A DNA stretch of 64,000 nucleotides from contig JBBCJA010000033.1 in NCBI GenBank assembly GCA_037189585.1, positions 1 through 64,000 on the forward strand, given 5' to 3'. The notes under the pieces are model-generated. The model saw nothing but the letters and a program-made list of their open reading frames with translations, ran no database searches and had not been told where the DNA came from. Both the position numbers and the translations under genes were made by a program. The DNA is from JAEXNA01 sp037189585 (GTDB lineage: Bacteria > Vulcanimicrobiota > Xenobia > Xenobiales > JADMJV01). Positions 23,389 to 32,402 of the stretch are shown piece after piece (within the stretch, counting starts at the first letter, position 1; each line of letters begins with the position of its first letter).

Positions 23389-25992
23389 ATGGGCGAAGAG
23401 CAAGACCGCAGTCTGCGCGTTCTAGAATGGCCGCAAGTTCAAGAGCGGATTCTTTCTTGCTGCCAGTGGACCGGCGGCCGGGAGGTCTTGGAACGATTCG
23501 GACCCCTCGACGACGTAGATGAGCTCCAGCGCCGACAAGCTCTGGTGGCCGAAGGGGTCAAGCTGGAGAGCGAGGGCAACGGCCGCAATCTCGGCGGGCT
23601 AGTCGATCCCCGCCCTTCCTTACAGGCCGCGCTCAAGGGTCGGGTCCTTCAACCCGAACAGCTTCTCGAAGTCGAGCTTTTGTGCACCGTCTCGCGCGAT
23701 CTACACACCCAGTTCCGGGGGCGCCAACTGGATCTCCCTCGACTTTTCGACATCCTCCATCCGGTGGTGCCCCACACCCGGCTTGAACAGAGACTTCACC
23801 GCTCCATCACGCGCGACTCCAAAGTCAGCGACGAAGCCAGTACGGCTCTTCGGCAGATCCGTGCCGACATCCGCGAAGTCGAGGACAAACTGCAACGTTC
23901 CCTGCAAGGGCTGTTACGGCATCCCGAGCTTTCCAAGACTTTCCAAGAGCCGATCGTGACCCAGCGCGACGGCCGCTTCGTCATACCCGTCAAATCCGAA
24001 TACAAGGGCCGCTTTCCGGGTCTTGTCATCGACAGCTCCTCCTCCGGCGCCACTCTTTTCATGGAGCCGTTCGTAGCCGTCACTCTGGGCAATGACCTGC
24101 GTCAGAAACAAAATGCCGAGCAGCGCGAGATCCATCGAATCCTGGTGGAACTTTCCAACCTGGTGGCCGAACACGCCTCCCCCCTGAGCCGCGCGGCTGA
24201 AGCGCTGGCTCGACTCGACGCCTACACGGCTCTGGCCCGCTACCTCTTCAAAATCGACGGCATCATCCCCAAGGTCAGCGAGGACGGAGATCTGATCTTG
24301 CGCCGGGCTCACCACCCCTTACTCCTTGAAAAAGGAGCACATACGGATGACCTGACAACCTCCGTCCCCATCGATCTCGAGCTTTCCGGAGGAACGCGAA
24401 CGCTGGTCATCACCGGACCCAACACCGGCGGGAAAACGGTGGCGCTCAAGATCGTGGGCCTCCTCTCCCTGATGGCTTCCTCGGGATTTCCCGTGCCGGT
24501 CTCGGAGCTTTCCACCTTCCCCCTGATCACCAAGGTCTGGGCCGACATCGGGGACGAGCAGAGTCTGTCCCAGTCGCTTTCGACCTTCTCGGCTCACCTG
24601 GTTCACATCTTACAGATTTTAAAACACGCTGACGAACGCTCTCTGGTCCTCCTCGACGAACTCGGAGCCGGTACCGACCCCAGTGAAGGGGGAGCGCTGG
24701 GCGTCGCTCTTCTCAACGAGCTGCACCGAAGACGAGCCCGCACCGTGGTCAGCACGCACCTTTCCCAACTCAAGGTTCAAGCTAAAAAGATGGAGGGATT
24801 CGAAAACGCCGCGGTGGAGTTCGACACTTCCACCCTTCGCCCCACCTATCGCGTCTTGATGGGCATCCCCGGCCGCTCCAACGCGCTCGCCATCGCGGCC
24901 GGCCTGGGACTGCCCGAGCCGCTACTTCGCGAGGCACGCTCTTTTCTGGGCGGCGGATACCAGAACATCGAGCAGCTGCTCGATGACCTGGAGATGGAGC
25001 GAGAGGCAGCCAAGCAACGCGAGACCCGACTGGAAGATGAACGCCGGCGCTTGGAGGAGACGCGGCTCAAACTAGAGGCTGAACGAGACGACCTGCTCGA
25101 ACGCAAAGACCGAGAGCTCGAGGAGGCCCGCCTGGAGGCGGAGCTGATCCTAGAACAGACCAAGAGCAAAACCCGCGCCCTCTTGAAAGAGTTCCAGCAG
25201 AGCATGAAGGCCGCCGGCGAGGAGCGCAAGGAAGCGCTTTTGCAAGCCCGCCGCCTGGCCCGCGACTGGGCCGAACGAACCCGTGCGGGCGCGACCCCTG
25301 AGAATTCCACCGAGCGTTACGGCTCCACCGAAGTGCGCGAGGAGGATATCGCCTTCGACCACATCGGGGACGAGGCGCGAGCGGTTGCGAGAAAAGCCGA
25401 GGCGGAGCTCGAGGCACAACGTAAGGCCCTGGCCATCGAAAGACGCAACCGGCGCAAAAAGCAAAAAGCCAAACATCCCAAGGCCGCCGAGACCTCCAAA
25501 CCCACCTCGAAATTCGAGCAAGGTCCCACGCTACTGCCCGCCGGAACTCGCGTTTACTGCCCCAAGCTGGGCCAAGAAGGCGAGGTCGTTTCGCAAAAAG
25601 GAGGACGGGTTGACGTCAAGCTAGGAGCCCTGAAGATGACCTTCGGACGCGAGGAGCTGGAGGTCTTCAAGAATCAGGAGCTACCTTTGGAGAAATCCGC
25701 GCCTCCCACTCTTAAAGAGAGCATCCCCAGCGGCGGCGCCGACATCTTCGAGCCTCGACTCAACCTGAGAGGGCAACGGGTCGACGTGGCGCTTTTCGAA
25801 CTCGACGGGTATCTCGACCGAGCTGTTCGAGCCGGTGTCGACAAGGTGGAGCTTGTCCACGGCAAAGGAACCGGAGCTCTGCGCATCGCCATCCAACAAC
25901 ACCTCAAGGGACACCGCCAGGTAGAAAGCTACCGCGACGGCGACCATGGCGAGGGAAGCTGGGGGGTCACCATCGCCACTTTGAGGGTCTGA
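23389..25992 (+). CDS. mutS2: Endonuclease/ATPase MutS2 with Smr domain
   Basis: 867 residues from the ATG at 23389 (MGEEQDRSLRVLEWPQVQ), the start matching other MutS2 proteins; upstream in-frame ATGs overlap the divergent gene. Order: MutS core/clamp about 20-330; ATPase with Walker A ITGPNTGGKTV, Walker B LVLLDELGAGTDPSEGGALG and STHLSQLKV about 335-520; a long charged coiled coil (LEMEREAAKQRETRLEDERR) about 525-640; an SH3-like linker; and a C-terminal Smr nuclease domain LNLRGQRVDVALFELDGYLD with LVHGKGTGALR. MutS2 acts on branched DNA to limit recombination, and in some bacteria on collided ribosomes. It is monocistronic. Confidence 0.95.
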   Translation: MGEEQDRSLRVLEWPQVQERILSCCQWTGGREVLERFGPLDDVDELQRRQALVAEGVKLESEGNGRNLGGLVDPRPSLQAALKGRVLQPEQLLEVELLCTVSRDLHTQFRGRQLDLPRLFDILHPVVPHTRLEQRLHRSITRDSKVSDEASTALRQIRADIREVEDKLQRSLQGLLRHPELSKTFQEPIVTQRDGRFVIPVKSEYKGRFPGLVIDSSSSGATLFMEPFVAVTLGNDLRQKQNAEQREIHRILVELSNLVAEHASPLSRAAEALARLDAYTALARYLFKIDGIIPKVSEDGDLILRRAHHPLLLEKGAHTDDLTTSVPIDLELSGGTRTLVITGPNTGGKTVALKIVGLLSLMASSGFPVPVSELSTFPLITKVWADIGDEQSLSQSLSTFSAHLVHILQILKHADERSLVLLDELGAGTDPSEGGALGVALLNELHRRRARTVVSTHLSQLKVQAKKMEGFENAAVEFDTSTLRPTYRVLMGIPGRSNALAIAAGLGLPEPLLREARSFLGGGYQNIEQLLDDLEMEREAAKQRETRLEDERRRLEETRLKLEAERDDLLERKDRELEEARLEAELILEQTKSKTRALLKEFQQSMKAAGEERKEALLQARRLARDWAERTRAGATPENSTERYGSTEVREEDIAFDHIGDEARAVARKAEAELEAQRKALAIERRNRRKKQKAKHPKAAETSKPTSKFEQGPTLLPAGTRVYCPKLGQEGEVVSQKGGRVDVKLGALKMTFGREELEVFKNQELPLEKSAPPTLKESIPSGGADIFEPRLNLRGQRVDVALFELDGYLDRAVRAGVDKVELVHGKGTGALRIAIQQHLKGHRQVESYRDGDHGEGSWGVTIATLRV

Positions 25993-26039
25993 CGATTCAC
26001 TTATGAAGGGGGCGACCTCACGGCGAGGAAGGGAGCGAC

Positions 26040-26321
26040 GTGAATGAAAACTGCCGCCTGATCGTCGCCTTTTTTCCTCAGCGCCCCGGAGCGCTCTCTC
26101 CCGAATCGGTGGAGACCTTGCTGGCGCGCCACCCGGTTCGTATCGACCGGACCGAGGTCACGGAGAAGGGGATCCTGGTCTTCGCCCAATCGACGCGCTG
26201 TGACAGTTTAGACCTGACCAGCCTGCGAGAGGCGCTCTTTCGGGAAGGTCAGGCCGCGGGTTTTCGGGTCCGACTGCAGCGCGAGGATCTTTTCCGCGCT
26301 ATGCACTCTTTAGTTCTTTAA
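26040..26321 (+). CDS. Possible ACT-domain small protein
   Basis: 93 residues from a GTG at 26040, with GGGAG five bases upstream. The pattern CRLIVAFFPQRPGALSPESV, then HPVRIDRTEVTEKGILVFAQ, then LREALFREGQAAGFRVRLQ gives beta-alpha-beta-beta-alpha-beta, as in ACT domains. The PFL/DUF711 gene on the other strand commonly has an ACT-domain partner, usually co-directional. Here the two converge and overlap by 12 bp at their 3' ends. The family call depends mainly on that context; the start is moderately sure. Confidence 0.5.
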   Translation: MNENCRLIVAFFPQRPGALSPESVETLLARHPVRIDRTEVTEKGILVFAQSTRCDSLDLTSLREALFREGQAAGFRVRLQREDLFRAMHSLVL

Positions 26322-27668
26322 GCTCTGCAGGGGCGCGGGAATCCGACCTCCCCGACGGACGAAATTCAGCGAAGAGAAATTGGAGACGTTGATGATCGGT
26401 CCGGCTCCCAGCAGCCCGCCGTAGTCCACCCACTCTCCCGGCCCCTTACCCGGAACCGGAATCAAGCGAGCCGCCGTGGTCTTTCCGTTGACCATTCCGA
26501 TGGCCATCTCGTCGGCGATGATGGCGGCCAGCGTCTCCGCCGAGGTATCGCCCGGAACAGCCACCATATCGAGCCCCACCGAACAGACCGCGGTCATCGC
26601 CTCCAGCTTGGACAGACTCAAAGCTCCCGATTCCACCGCGCGCGCCATGGCCATGTCCTCGGTCACCGGAATAAAAGCGCCCGAGAGTCCGCCCACGCGA
26701 GACGATGCCATGGCTCCTCCCCTCTTCACCGCGTCGTTAAGAAGCGCCAGCGCCGCCGTGCTGCCGTGAGTCCCGCACTGCTCGAGGCCCATGGCCTGGA
26801 GCACCTCGGCGATCGAGTCCCCCCGGGCCGGAGTGGGCGCCAAGGAGAGGTCGACGATACCGAAAGGGATACCGAGCTTCTTGGAAACCTGACGGCCGGC
26901 CAACTCTCCCGCACGAGTGATCTTAAAAGCGGTTAACTTGATCGCTTCGGCGATCTCGTGTAGGGGCGCGTCGGGCATCTTAGAGATGACCGAACGGACA
27001 ACCCCAGGGCCGCTCACTCCAATGTTGATAGCCACTTCGGGCTCTCCTGGGCCGCACATGGCGCCGGCGATGAAAGGATTGTCCTCAGGCTGATTGCAGA
27101 AAATTACCAGCCGTCCGCAGTCCAGGCCTTCTCGCTCGGGGTGACGATGAGCCAAATCGCGCAACGCCTTGGCCACCATCAAGCAGGCGTCCATGTTAAT
27201 CCCGGCCTTGGAGGAGGCCACCGAGATCGAGGCACAAACCCGCTCCGTCGCCGAAAGTGCCTCGGGGAGGCCGTGGATCAGAACCTGGTCAGAGTGGCAC
27301 ATGCCTTTATGGACCGGAGCGGAATAACCGCCCAAGAAATCGATTCCGAGTTCCTTAGCCACGCGGTCGAGCGCTAACGCCATAGGAAGATAGCTGTCGG
27401 ACCGAGTCGCCGCCATCAAGCGACTTACCGGCGAGATGGAAATTCGTTTATTGACGATAGGGATGCCCAGGTCACCCGAGACCGATTCCACCACCGGAAC
27501 CAGATTCTCCGCCATCCGCAGAAGCTTTTCGACAGTGCGACGCACCGTCGATTCCACCGTCTCGGCGGCGCAGTCGTGCAGTTGAACGGCCAAGGTGACG
27601 GTGCGGATGTCGAGGTGAAGGTCCTCGATCATCTCCAGAGTCTCGAGAACTTCTTGGGCTGTGACCAT
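26310..27668 (-). CDS. PFL family protein (DUF711)
   Basis: 452 residues, the standard length of this conserved family, distantly related to the pyruvate formate-lyase fold and of uncertain function. Recognisable blocks are IRTVTLAVQLHDCA, KRISISPVSRL, DFLGGYSAPVHKGM, SKAGINMDACLMVAK, ADNPFIAGAMCGPGEPEVAI-like (here EDNPFIAGAMCGPGEPEVAI), INIGVSGPGVV, TAFKITRAGELAG and VDYGGLLGAGPII. No Gly-radical loop is apparent. The ATG at 27668 has a weak ribosome site. It is divergent from the EVE gene (91 bp apart) and convergent with the ACT-like gene. Confidence 0.92.
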   Translation of the reverse strand: MVTAQEVLETLEMIEDLHLDIRTVTLAVQLHDCAAETVESTVRRTVEKLLRMAENLVPVVESVSGDLGIPIVNKRISISPVSRLMAATRSDSYLPMALALDRVAKELGIDFLGGYSAPVHKGMCHSDQVLIHGLPEALSATERVCASISVASSKAGINMDACLMVAKALRDLAHRHPEREGLDCGRLVIFCNQPEDNPFIAGAMCGPGEPEVAINIGVSGPGVVRSVISKMPDAPLHEIAEAIKLTAFKITRAGELAGRQVSKKLGIPFGIVDLSLAPTPARGDSIAEVLQAMGLEQCGTHGSTAALALLNDAVKRGGAMASSRVGGLSGAFIPVTEDMAMARAVESGALSLSKLEAMTAVCSVGLDMVAVPGDTSAETLAAIIADEMAIGMVNGKTTAARLIPVPGKGPGEWVDYGGLLGAGPIINVSNFSSLNFVRRGGRIPAPLQSLKN

Positions 27669-27759
27669 GGCCGCCCCGTTCTCGCCCCAAGCCGCCCCCT
27701 CCTACATCCTCCTCCAACCACGAAGGAGATCTTCCGTCTCAACCACAAACGCTGAGCTT

Positions 27760-28248
27760 ATGGCTTACTGGTTGCTCAAATCCGAACCCGACGTCTACTC
27801 TATCGACGACCTCGCCCGTGACGGAACCACCACCTGGGACGGTGTGCGTAACTATCAGGCGCGCAACCACCAATTGGCTATGAAAAAGGGAGAGTTCGCC
27901 CTTTTTTATCATAGCCGCAGCACTCCTCCAGCGGCGGCCGGAATCTGTCGCATTTCAAAAAAAGCTTTCCCCGACATCACGGCCTTCGATCCCGAAGCAA
28001 AATACTATGACCCTAAGTCCAACCCGGACAGTCCTCGCTGGTTCAACGTGGAGGTCGCCTACGTCTGTCAATTTCCAAACCCGGTCTCGCTCACCGACAT
28101 CCGCGCCACCAAGTCTCTAAAAAATATGGTTTTGGTCAACAATTCGCGGCTGTCGGTCCAACCGGTCACGCCCGCCGCCTTCCGTACCATTTGTAAAATG
28201 GGCGGTCTCGAGGAAATCCCCAACTCGAAGAATAAAGCTCTTAAATAA
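27760..28248 (+). CDS. EVE-domain protein
   Basis: 162 residues from the ATG at 27760, which gives the family start MAYWLLKSEPDVYSIDDLAR; upstream in-frame ATGs overlap the divergent gene region. The EVE (THYN1-like) domain, a PUA-like fold, reads modified bases in nucleic acids. Diagnostic are WDGVRNYQARNHQLAMKKGE, FALFYHSRS, the AGICRISKKAFPD strand, the DPKSNPDSPRWFNVEVAYV block and SLKNMVLVNNSRLSVQPVT. It is a stand-alone EVE protein with no restriction gene attached. Its stop lies inside the arm region of a terminator-like hairpin that acts on the opposite strand. Confidence 0.94.
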   Translation: MAYWLLKSEPDVYSIDDLARDGTTTWDGVRNYQARNHQLAMKKGEFALFYHSRSTPPAAAGICRISKKAFPDITAFDPEAKYYDPKSNPDSPRWFNVEVAYVCQFPNPVSLTDIRATKSLKNMVLVNNSRLSVQPVTPAAFRTICKMGGLEEIPNSKNKALK

Positions 28249-28278
28249 AAAAGGGAGGCCGCTTTGGGTGACGGCCTC
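28243..28278 (-). terminator. Terminator-like hairpin for the homogentisate dioxygenase gene
   Basis: GAGGCCG (28255-28261) pairs with CGGCCTC (28272-28278). On the minus strand the stem is followed by CCTTTTTTATT. It lies ~240 bases past the dioxygenase stop and at the 3' end of the EVE gene. Confidence 0.6.
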
Positions 28279-28520
28279 GGGTTGGGGTTATGAGGTTGGG
28301 TTTGTTGGAAGGTAGGTCTGTTACTTCCAACAACAGTATAGGAAATTTTTCACCCTCCGTCAGGCATCCCAAAGTATCCTAACTGGGCATCCTAAAGGAT
28401 ACCAAGATCGCGAGCGAAAGCCCGTCACAAAAGGCTCGAACAGTTTCTCGAACACCCGATGAGAAAATCTTTACGTCATGGTCATTTATTTTTAAGATTC
28501 ACACTACTAGTAGATTTTTC
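28249..28520. other. Structured gap between convergent genes
   Basis: 272 bases with no credible ORF. Besides the terminator, the gap contains a 10 bp perfect inverted repeat TTGTTGGAAG/CTTCCAACAA (loop 12) near 28310-28341, and GTATCCT (28374-28380) facing AGGATAC (28396-28402), with the short repeat GGCATCC twice in the same stretch. The last 100 bases are AT-rich and featureless. Confidence 0.5.
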
Positions 28521-29669
28521 TCAAATCCAACTGGTCGCGTAACTTTCATCCTCAAAATCGAGGGCGCTCTTGGCGATCTGCAGTGGCCGGAAAGTATCAA
28601 CCATCACGGCCAGTTCTTCCGTGTGAGTCTTACCGATCGACGCCTCGGTGGCGCCCGGCTGCGGGCCGTGAGGCAGTCCCGAGGGATGCAGGGTCCAGTC
28701 GTACTTGTCCACTCCGCGCCGACTCATAAAGTCGCCGTCCACATAGTAGAGCACTTCGTCGGAATTGACGTTGCTATGGTTGTAGGGCGCCGGAATGGCC
28801 AACGGATGGTAGTCGAAAAGCCGGGGACAGAAAGAGCAGACGACAAAATTGTGGGCGTCGAAAGTCTGGTGAACCGGCGGCGGCTGATGGACTCGACCCG
28901 TGATCGGCTCGAAATCCTCGATATTGAAAGTCCAGGGATAAAGGTAGCCGTCCCAGCCAACCACGCCGAACGGATGGTGAGCCATGATGTGAAGATGCAT
29001 CGCGTCGCGAACCTTGACGTGAACCTCGAACTCCCCCTCTTCTGTCACCGGCTCCACAAAGTCCGGAGGAGTGATGTCGCGCTCGCAGTAAGGCGAGTGC
29101 TCCAACAGTTGACCGTACTTGTTGCGGTAACGCTTGGGAGGCGCTAGCTGACTGGGGCATTCGAGAACCAAAAAGCGAGCCTCATCCTCGAGCTCCATCC
29201 GCCAAGTCACTCCGTAAGGAATCACTACGTAATCGCCTGGTCGAAAAGGCAAGGAGCCGAACTGGCTGAGCAAACGTCCCTTCCCTTCGTGGACGAACCA
29301 GCATTCGTAGGCTTGGCCGTTGCGATAGAACACCTTACTGGACTGATTAGGACGAGAGAGCGACAAAGTTACGTCGCTATTGCCCATGATGGTCCGGCGA
29401 CTCTCCATGGGGTCTCCTCCCACGGGGAAATCCCTGGTCTTGAACTGGCGTCCACGAAGAGGACCGTAGTCGAGCCACTCCACCTTTTCTGACGGCAGCG
29501 GGTCCATGCGTCGCACACGGGTGGGAGGGTAGTGATGGTAGAGCAAAGACTGAATTCCGGAAAATCCCTCCATGCCCATCACTTCCTCGGTGTACAACTC
29601 CCCGTCGGCACGGCGAAATTGGGTGTGCCGTTTGTGAGGAATTTTCCCGCGTTTGACGTAATAAGGCAT
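28521..29669 (-). CDS. Homogentisate 1,2-dioxygenase-family protein
   Basis: 382 residues, with AAAGGAG about ten bases before the ATG at 29669. The cupin-type enzyme opens homogentisate with Fe(II) and O2 in tyrosine/phenylalanine breakdown. Visible: the N-terminal MPYYVKRGKIPHKRHTQFR, characteristic of bacterial homologues; the cupin strand SQFGSLPFRPGDYVVIPYGV; and the C-terminal iron region with His/Glu-rich VHQTFDAHNFVVCSFCPRLF, DYHPLAIPAPYNHSN and HPSGLPHGPQPGATEASIG. The usual companions (maleylacetoacetate isomerase, fumarylacetoacetase, HPPD) are not in this window. Confidence 0.9.
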   Translation of the reverse strand: MPYYVKRGKIPHKRHTQFRRADGELYTEEVMGMEGFSGIQSLLYHHYPPTRVRRMDPLPSEKVEWLDYGPLRGRQFKTRDFPVGGDPMESRRTIMGNSDVTLSLSRPNQSSKVFYRNGQAYECWFVHEGKGRLLSQFGSLPFRPGDYVVIPYGVTWRMELEDEARFLVLECPSQLAPPKRYRNKYGQLLEHSPYCERDITPPDFVEPVTEEGEFEVHVKVRDAMHLHIMAHHPFGVVGWDGYLYPWTFNIEDFEPITGRVHQPPPVHQTFDAHNFVVCSFCPRLFDYHPLAIPAPYNHSNVNSDEVLYYVDGDFMSRRGVDKYDWTLHPSGLPHGPQPGATEASIGKTHTEELAVMVDTFRPLQIAKSALDFEDESYATSWI

Positions 29670-29781
29670 CGTGTGCGTCTCCTTTATTAGGTGGTTGCGG
29701 CGGAACCGCGTGTTTCAAACTCATGTTCCCGTCGTCGACATGTTCACAAACCTGTCATGCCTTTCCGCTGGCGCGACGACA

Positions 29782-29803
29782 TAATGGTCGAGTTAGACCA
29801 TTA
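29782..29803. promoter_or_regulatory. 8 bp inverted repeat upstream of the first helical-protein gene
   Basis: TAATGGTC (29782-29789) and GACCATTA (29796-29803) form a perfect palindrome with a 6-base centre, 33 bases before the ATG at 29836. It overlaps a CATAAT possible -10 element, so it may be an operator or a 5' leader hairpin. Confidence 0.5.
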
Positions 29804-29835
29804 AAGATTTGTTTATTCATGGAGTGTAGACCGAT

Positions 29836-31713
29836 ATGACGATTTCATCCAACCAACCCGCGGCACGTCAGCAAGTACAGGCCGCCGGACTCAAAGGCGC
29901 GGCCGAAGGCCTTAAAAAGCAAGGTGAAGCCGAACAACAGCGTGGCGCGGACCTCCAAAAAGACGGTGTGGAGCTTCAAGAGCAAGGTGAGAAAGAGCAA
30001 CAGCTCGGCGATGTGAAGAAACAGATCGGCGATCTGTTCAAAGAAGTTGGTGACGCGGTCGTGACTGAAGGCGAAGCCCAGCGCGCCGAAGGTGAAGCCC
30101 AGGCCGAGGCCGGATTGGCAAGGGAAGAAGCCGCTCGCGAGAGCGAGAATGCTCACCTGGGCTCTTACGCGCAAAATCTCGACACGGCCAAGAAAGCTCG
30201 CGAGTCGGCCGATGCCAACGTAGCTAAAATTGAAGCCGGTCTGCGGACCGAAACCGGCGCCGTGGCCCAGCAGAAAGAAGCCCTGGGTGAGTATTCCAAG
30301 AACCTCGGAGTGTCCGGCGCCAACCTCGCCGCATCCAAGCTCGTTCAAGGCAGCAGCGCCGACGCTCTAGCCGCTGAAAAAGCCGGCTTGGCCGATGCTG
30401 ACGCCGGCACCGCTATTCTTAAAGACGGTATCGCCCAGCAAGCCGCCGGCCGAAGCTTGAGCAACGACGGACGCAACGACCTGCGCAAGGCTGACGACCT
30501 GCAGGGTCAGAGCGAAGCCGCCAGCAACCGTTCGAAAGCCTACTTAGACCGGGCCAAGATCCACGGTGACGAAGCCCTCAAACTCAACGAAGAGTCCAAC
30601 GCTCACGTCGAGAACGCCGAGAGCTTCGACACCCAAGCCACCATCGCCAGCGCCTCGGCCATCGTGGCCGGCGCGGCAAGCGCTGAGCAAGCAGCTCTAG
30701 CCGAACTGCTCGCCGCCAAGGCCGAGATCGATGCCGCCGCCGGACTATCCCTGCGCGACCTCTCTGACTTCAAGGCCGAAGCCAACCGTACTCTGGGCGA
30801 GGCCGCTCAGGCCGGTGTTCAGAGCGTTAGCCACGACCAGAAGAGCAAGTACTACTCCTCCGTAGAGAGCGGGCTTAACGAGGAAGCCTCCGCGCTTGCC
30901 GACCAGGCTCAATCGGAGAACGATCTCAGCGACGAGAAACTCGGTCGTGCCGGTGAACGTGTGAAACTTGCCGCCGGCGACACCGGTCGCGGTGTGAAGT
31001 TTGCCAAGGATGCGTCCGACCTTGCCGGTCGAAGCGCCGAAGTTAAAGCTCGCGGCGATGAGAAGTTGGCCGAAGGGACTGCCCAGCAGACCGCCGGAGC
31101 GGCAGTCGTGGAAGGCGCACTCGGCCAGGTCGCGACCGCGACCGATGCTCAAGAAGCCGCCGCCGCGACTCAGAACGAAAATCAGGCGACCCTGGAGGGC
31201 CTCAACGCCTCCACCGCTGAGACCATCAGCAATCGCGAAGCCAATCTGGAAGCTCTCAAGGCCAGCGGCAAGACTCAGTTCGAAGGGCTCACCGAGCAGG
31301 CTTTCGGAGTCGTGGGTCTCTTAGCCGACCAGAAGGCCGGCGGCGACACCGTCGCTCCTCGTAACGAAGCCCTCGAGGGCCTCAAGTCCTCAGGTGCCGA
31401 AATCTCGGCGGGAATCGACGAGCAACAAGCTGGCTACGATGTCCGAAAGGAAGGCGCTCAGACCGTGGAAGCCGGATCGGTTGCGGTCAAGGCTGGTGAG
31501 ACCCTCATCCGTGAGGGTGAACAAGACATAGCCGACGGAAAGGCCAACATCGCCTCCGGCAAGCAGAAGGAAGCCGCCGGTCAAGTCATCGCCGACAAGG
31601 GAACCAAGTACGTGGACCTCGCGAACAAAACCCTCAACCCTTCCGAGGCTCAGGCCAAGAAAGAGGAAGAGGTAGCCAAAGAGGCCGCCGAGATCCCTTA
31701 CCACCTCGCCTAA
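29836..31713 (+). CDS. Long Ala/Glu/Gln-rich helical protein A, unknown
   Basis: 625 residues; GGAG eleven bases before the ATG at 29836. Almost the entire chain is one low-complexity helix: Ala, Glu, Gln, Lys and Gly dominate, with no Pro-rich breaks, no Cys or Trp, no signal peptide and no membrane segment. Loose ~11-residue repeats such as GAEGLKKQGEAEQQRGADLQ and KAGETLIREGEQDIADGKAN recall LEA-like or apolipoprotein-like amphipathic helices. A cytoplasmic structural, desiccation-protection or envelope-spanning fibre role is possible. A protein of near-equal length and style lies at 35770-37671. It is flanked by a palindrome and an 18 bp terminator. Confidence 0.8.
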   Translation: MTISSNQPAARQQVQAAGLKGAAEGLKKQGEAEQQRGADLQKDGVELQEQGEKEQQLGDVKKQIGDLFKEVGDAVVTEGEAQRAEGEAQAEAGLAREEAARESENAHLGSYAQNLDTAKKARESADANVAKIEAGLRTETGAVAQQKEALGEYSKNLGVSGANLAASKLVQGSSADALAAEKAGLADADAGTAILKDGIAQQAAGRSLSNDGRNDLRKADDLQGQSEAASNRSKAYLDRAKIHGDEALKLNEESNAHVENAESFDTQATIASASAIVAGAASAEQAALAELLAAKAEIDAAAGLSLRDLSDFKAEANRTLGEAAQAGVQSVSHDQKSKYYSSVESGLNEEASALADQAQSENDLSDEKLGRAGERVKLAAGDTGRGVKFAKDASDLAGRSAEVKARGDEKLAEGTAQQTAGAAVVEGALGQVATATDAQEAAAATQNENQATLEGLNASTAETISNREANLEALKASGKTQFEGLTEQAFGVVGLLADQKAGGDTVAPRNEALEGLKSSGAEISAGIDEQQAGYDVRKEGAQTVEAGSVAVKAGETLIREGEQDIADGKANIASGKQKEAAGQVIADKGTKYVDLANKTLNPSEAQAKKEEEVAKEAAEIPYHLA

Positions 31714-31727
31714 GGCGAAGTAGATAG

Positions 31728-31766
31728 ACAAGAAAAAGCCCCGAGTTTCTCGGGGCTTTTTCTTGT
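31728..31766 (+). terminator. Strong intrinsic terminator, probably bidirectional
   Basis: Perfect 18 bp stem 31728-31745 with 31749-31766 and a TTT loop. The A-tract and T-tract are part of the stem, so it can act on both strands, between two convergent genes. Confidence 0.95.
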
Positions 31767-31820
31767 CTTGGATCGTCGTGTGTCGTATCTCCTGGCGGCT
31801 CAGTCCGTGTCAAACTCTTT

Positions 31821-32273
31821 TTAAGCGGGGTGACTCAACATTCCTAGAGCTTCGAGCGCTTCCTCACGGACATCTCGACGCTGGTGATCTGACAGGGGAC
31901 GCAAATATCTCTCGGCCGCCTCCGGTCCCTCATGAGCGATGATCGATATGGCGTAGGGAAGCGCGGCCACGCTCAGGTCCTGCAATCGCTCCTTAAGCTC
32001 CGAAAGGTCGAAATCAGGCTGGACGCCACTCCGATTGTAGAGCAGGGAGAGGCATTCCAGAAGCTCGACCTGCAGAGGTCCGCTCAACTCGAACAGATGA
32101 GAAAAGATCGGTTTGAGACCCTCGACCATCCAGGTCTCGACTCTGAGCTCTCCCCAGTCCGGCAAGACCGTGAAAGCTATCTGAGAAAGAGCTCGGCTCA
32201 CCGGTTCTCGATCATAAGGCTCCACAATTTGAGATAGGTGTTGTCGAATGACTTCGTCACGCGCTCGCATCAT
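31821..32273 (-). CDS. HEAT-like repeat protein
   Basis: 150 residues from the ATG at 32273, chosen for AAGGAG nine bases upstream; the longer reading to 32363 lacks one. The chain is all helical. The last 40 residues (AAERYLRPLSDHQRRDVREE followed by ALEALGML) form a clear HEAT-type helix pair. The middle includes LSGPLQVELLECLSLLYNRS. It is likely a cytoplasmic binding protein; the partner is unknown. It is convergent with the helical-protein gene across a shared terminator. Confidence 0.7.
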   Translation of the reverse strand: MMRARDEVIRQHLSQIVEPYDREPVSRALSQIAFTVLPDWGELRVETWMVEGLKPIFSHLFELSGPLQVELLECLSLLYNRSGVQPDFDLSELKERLQDLSVAALPYAISIIAHEGPEAAERYLRPLSDHQRRDVREEALEALGMLSHPA

Positions 32274-32402
32274 ACCGGGCGTCTCCTTCAGGGTGAGACA
32301 ACCGCTCCCCGAGCCCCATAGTAGGTGAAGCCTGAAAGAAGATCCATGCCAAGTTTTACTCATTTCTGAAAGTGCGAATTCTCGAACCTCAACAATCCTC
32401 TA

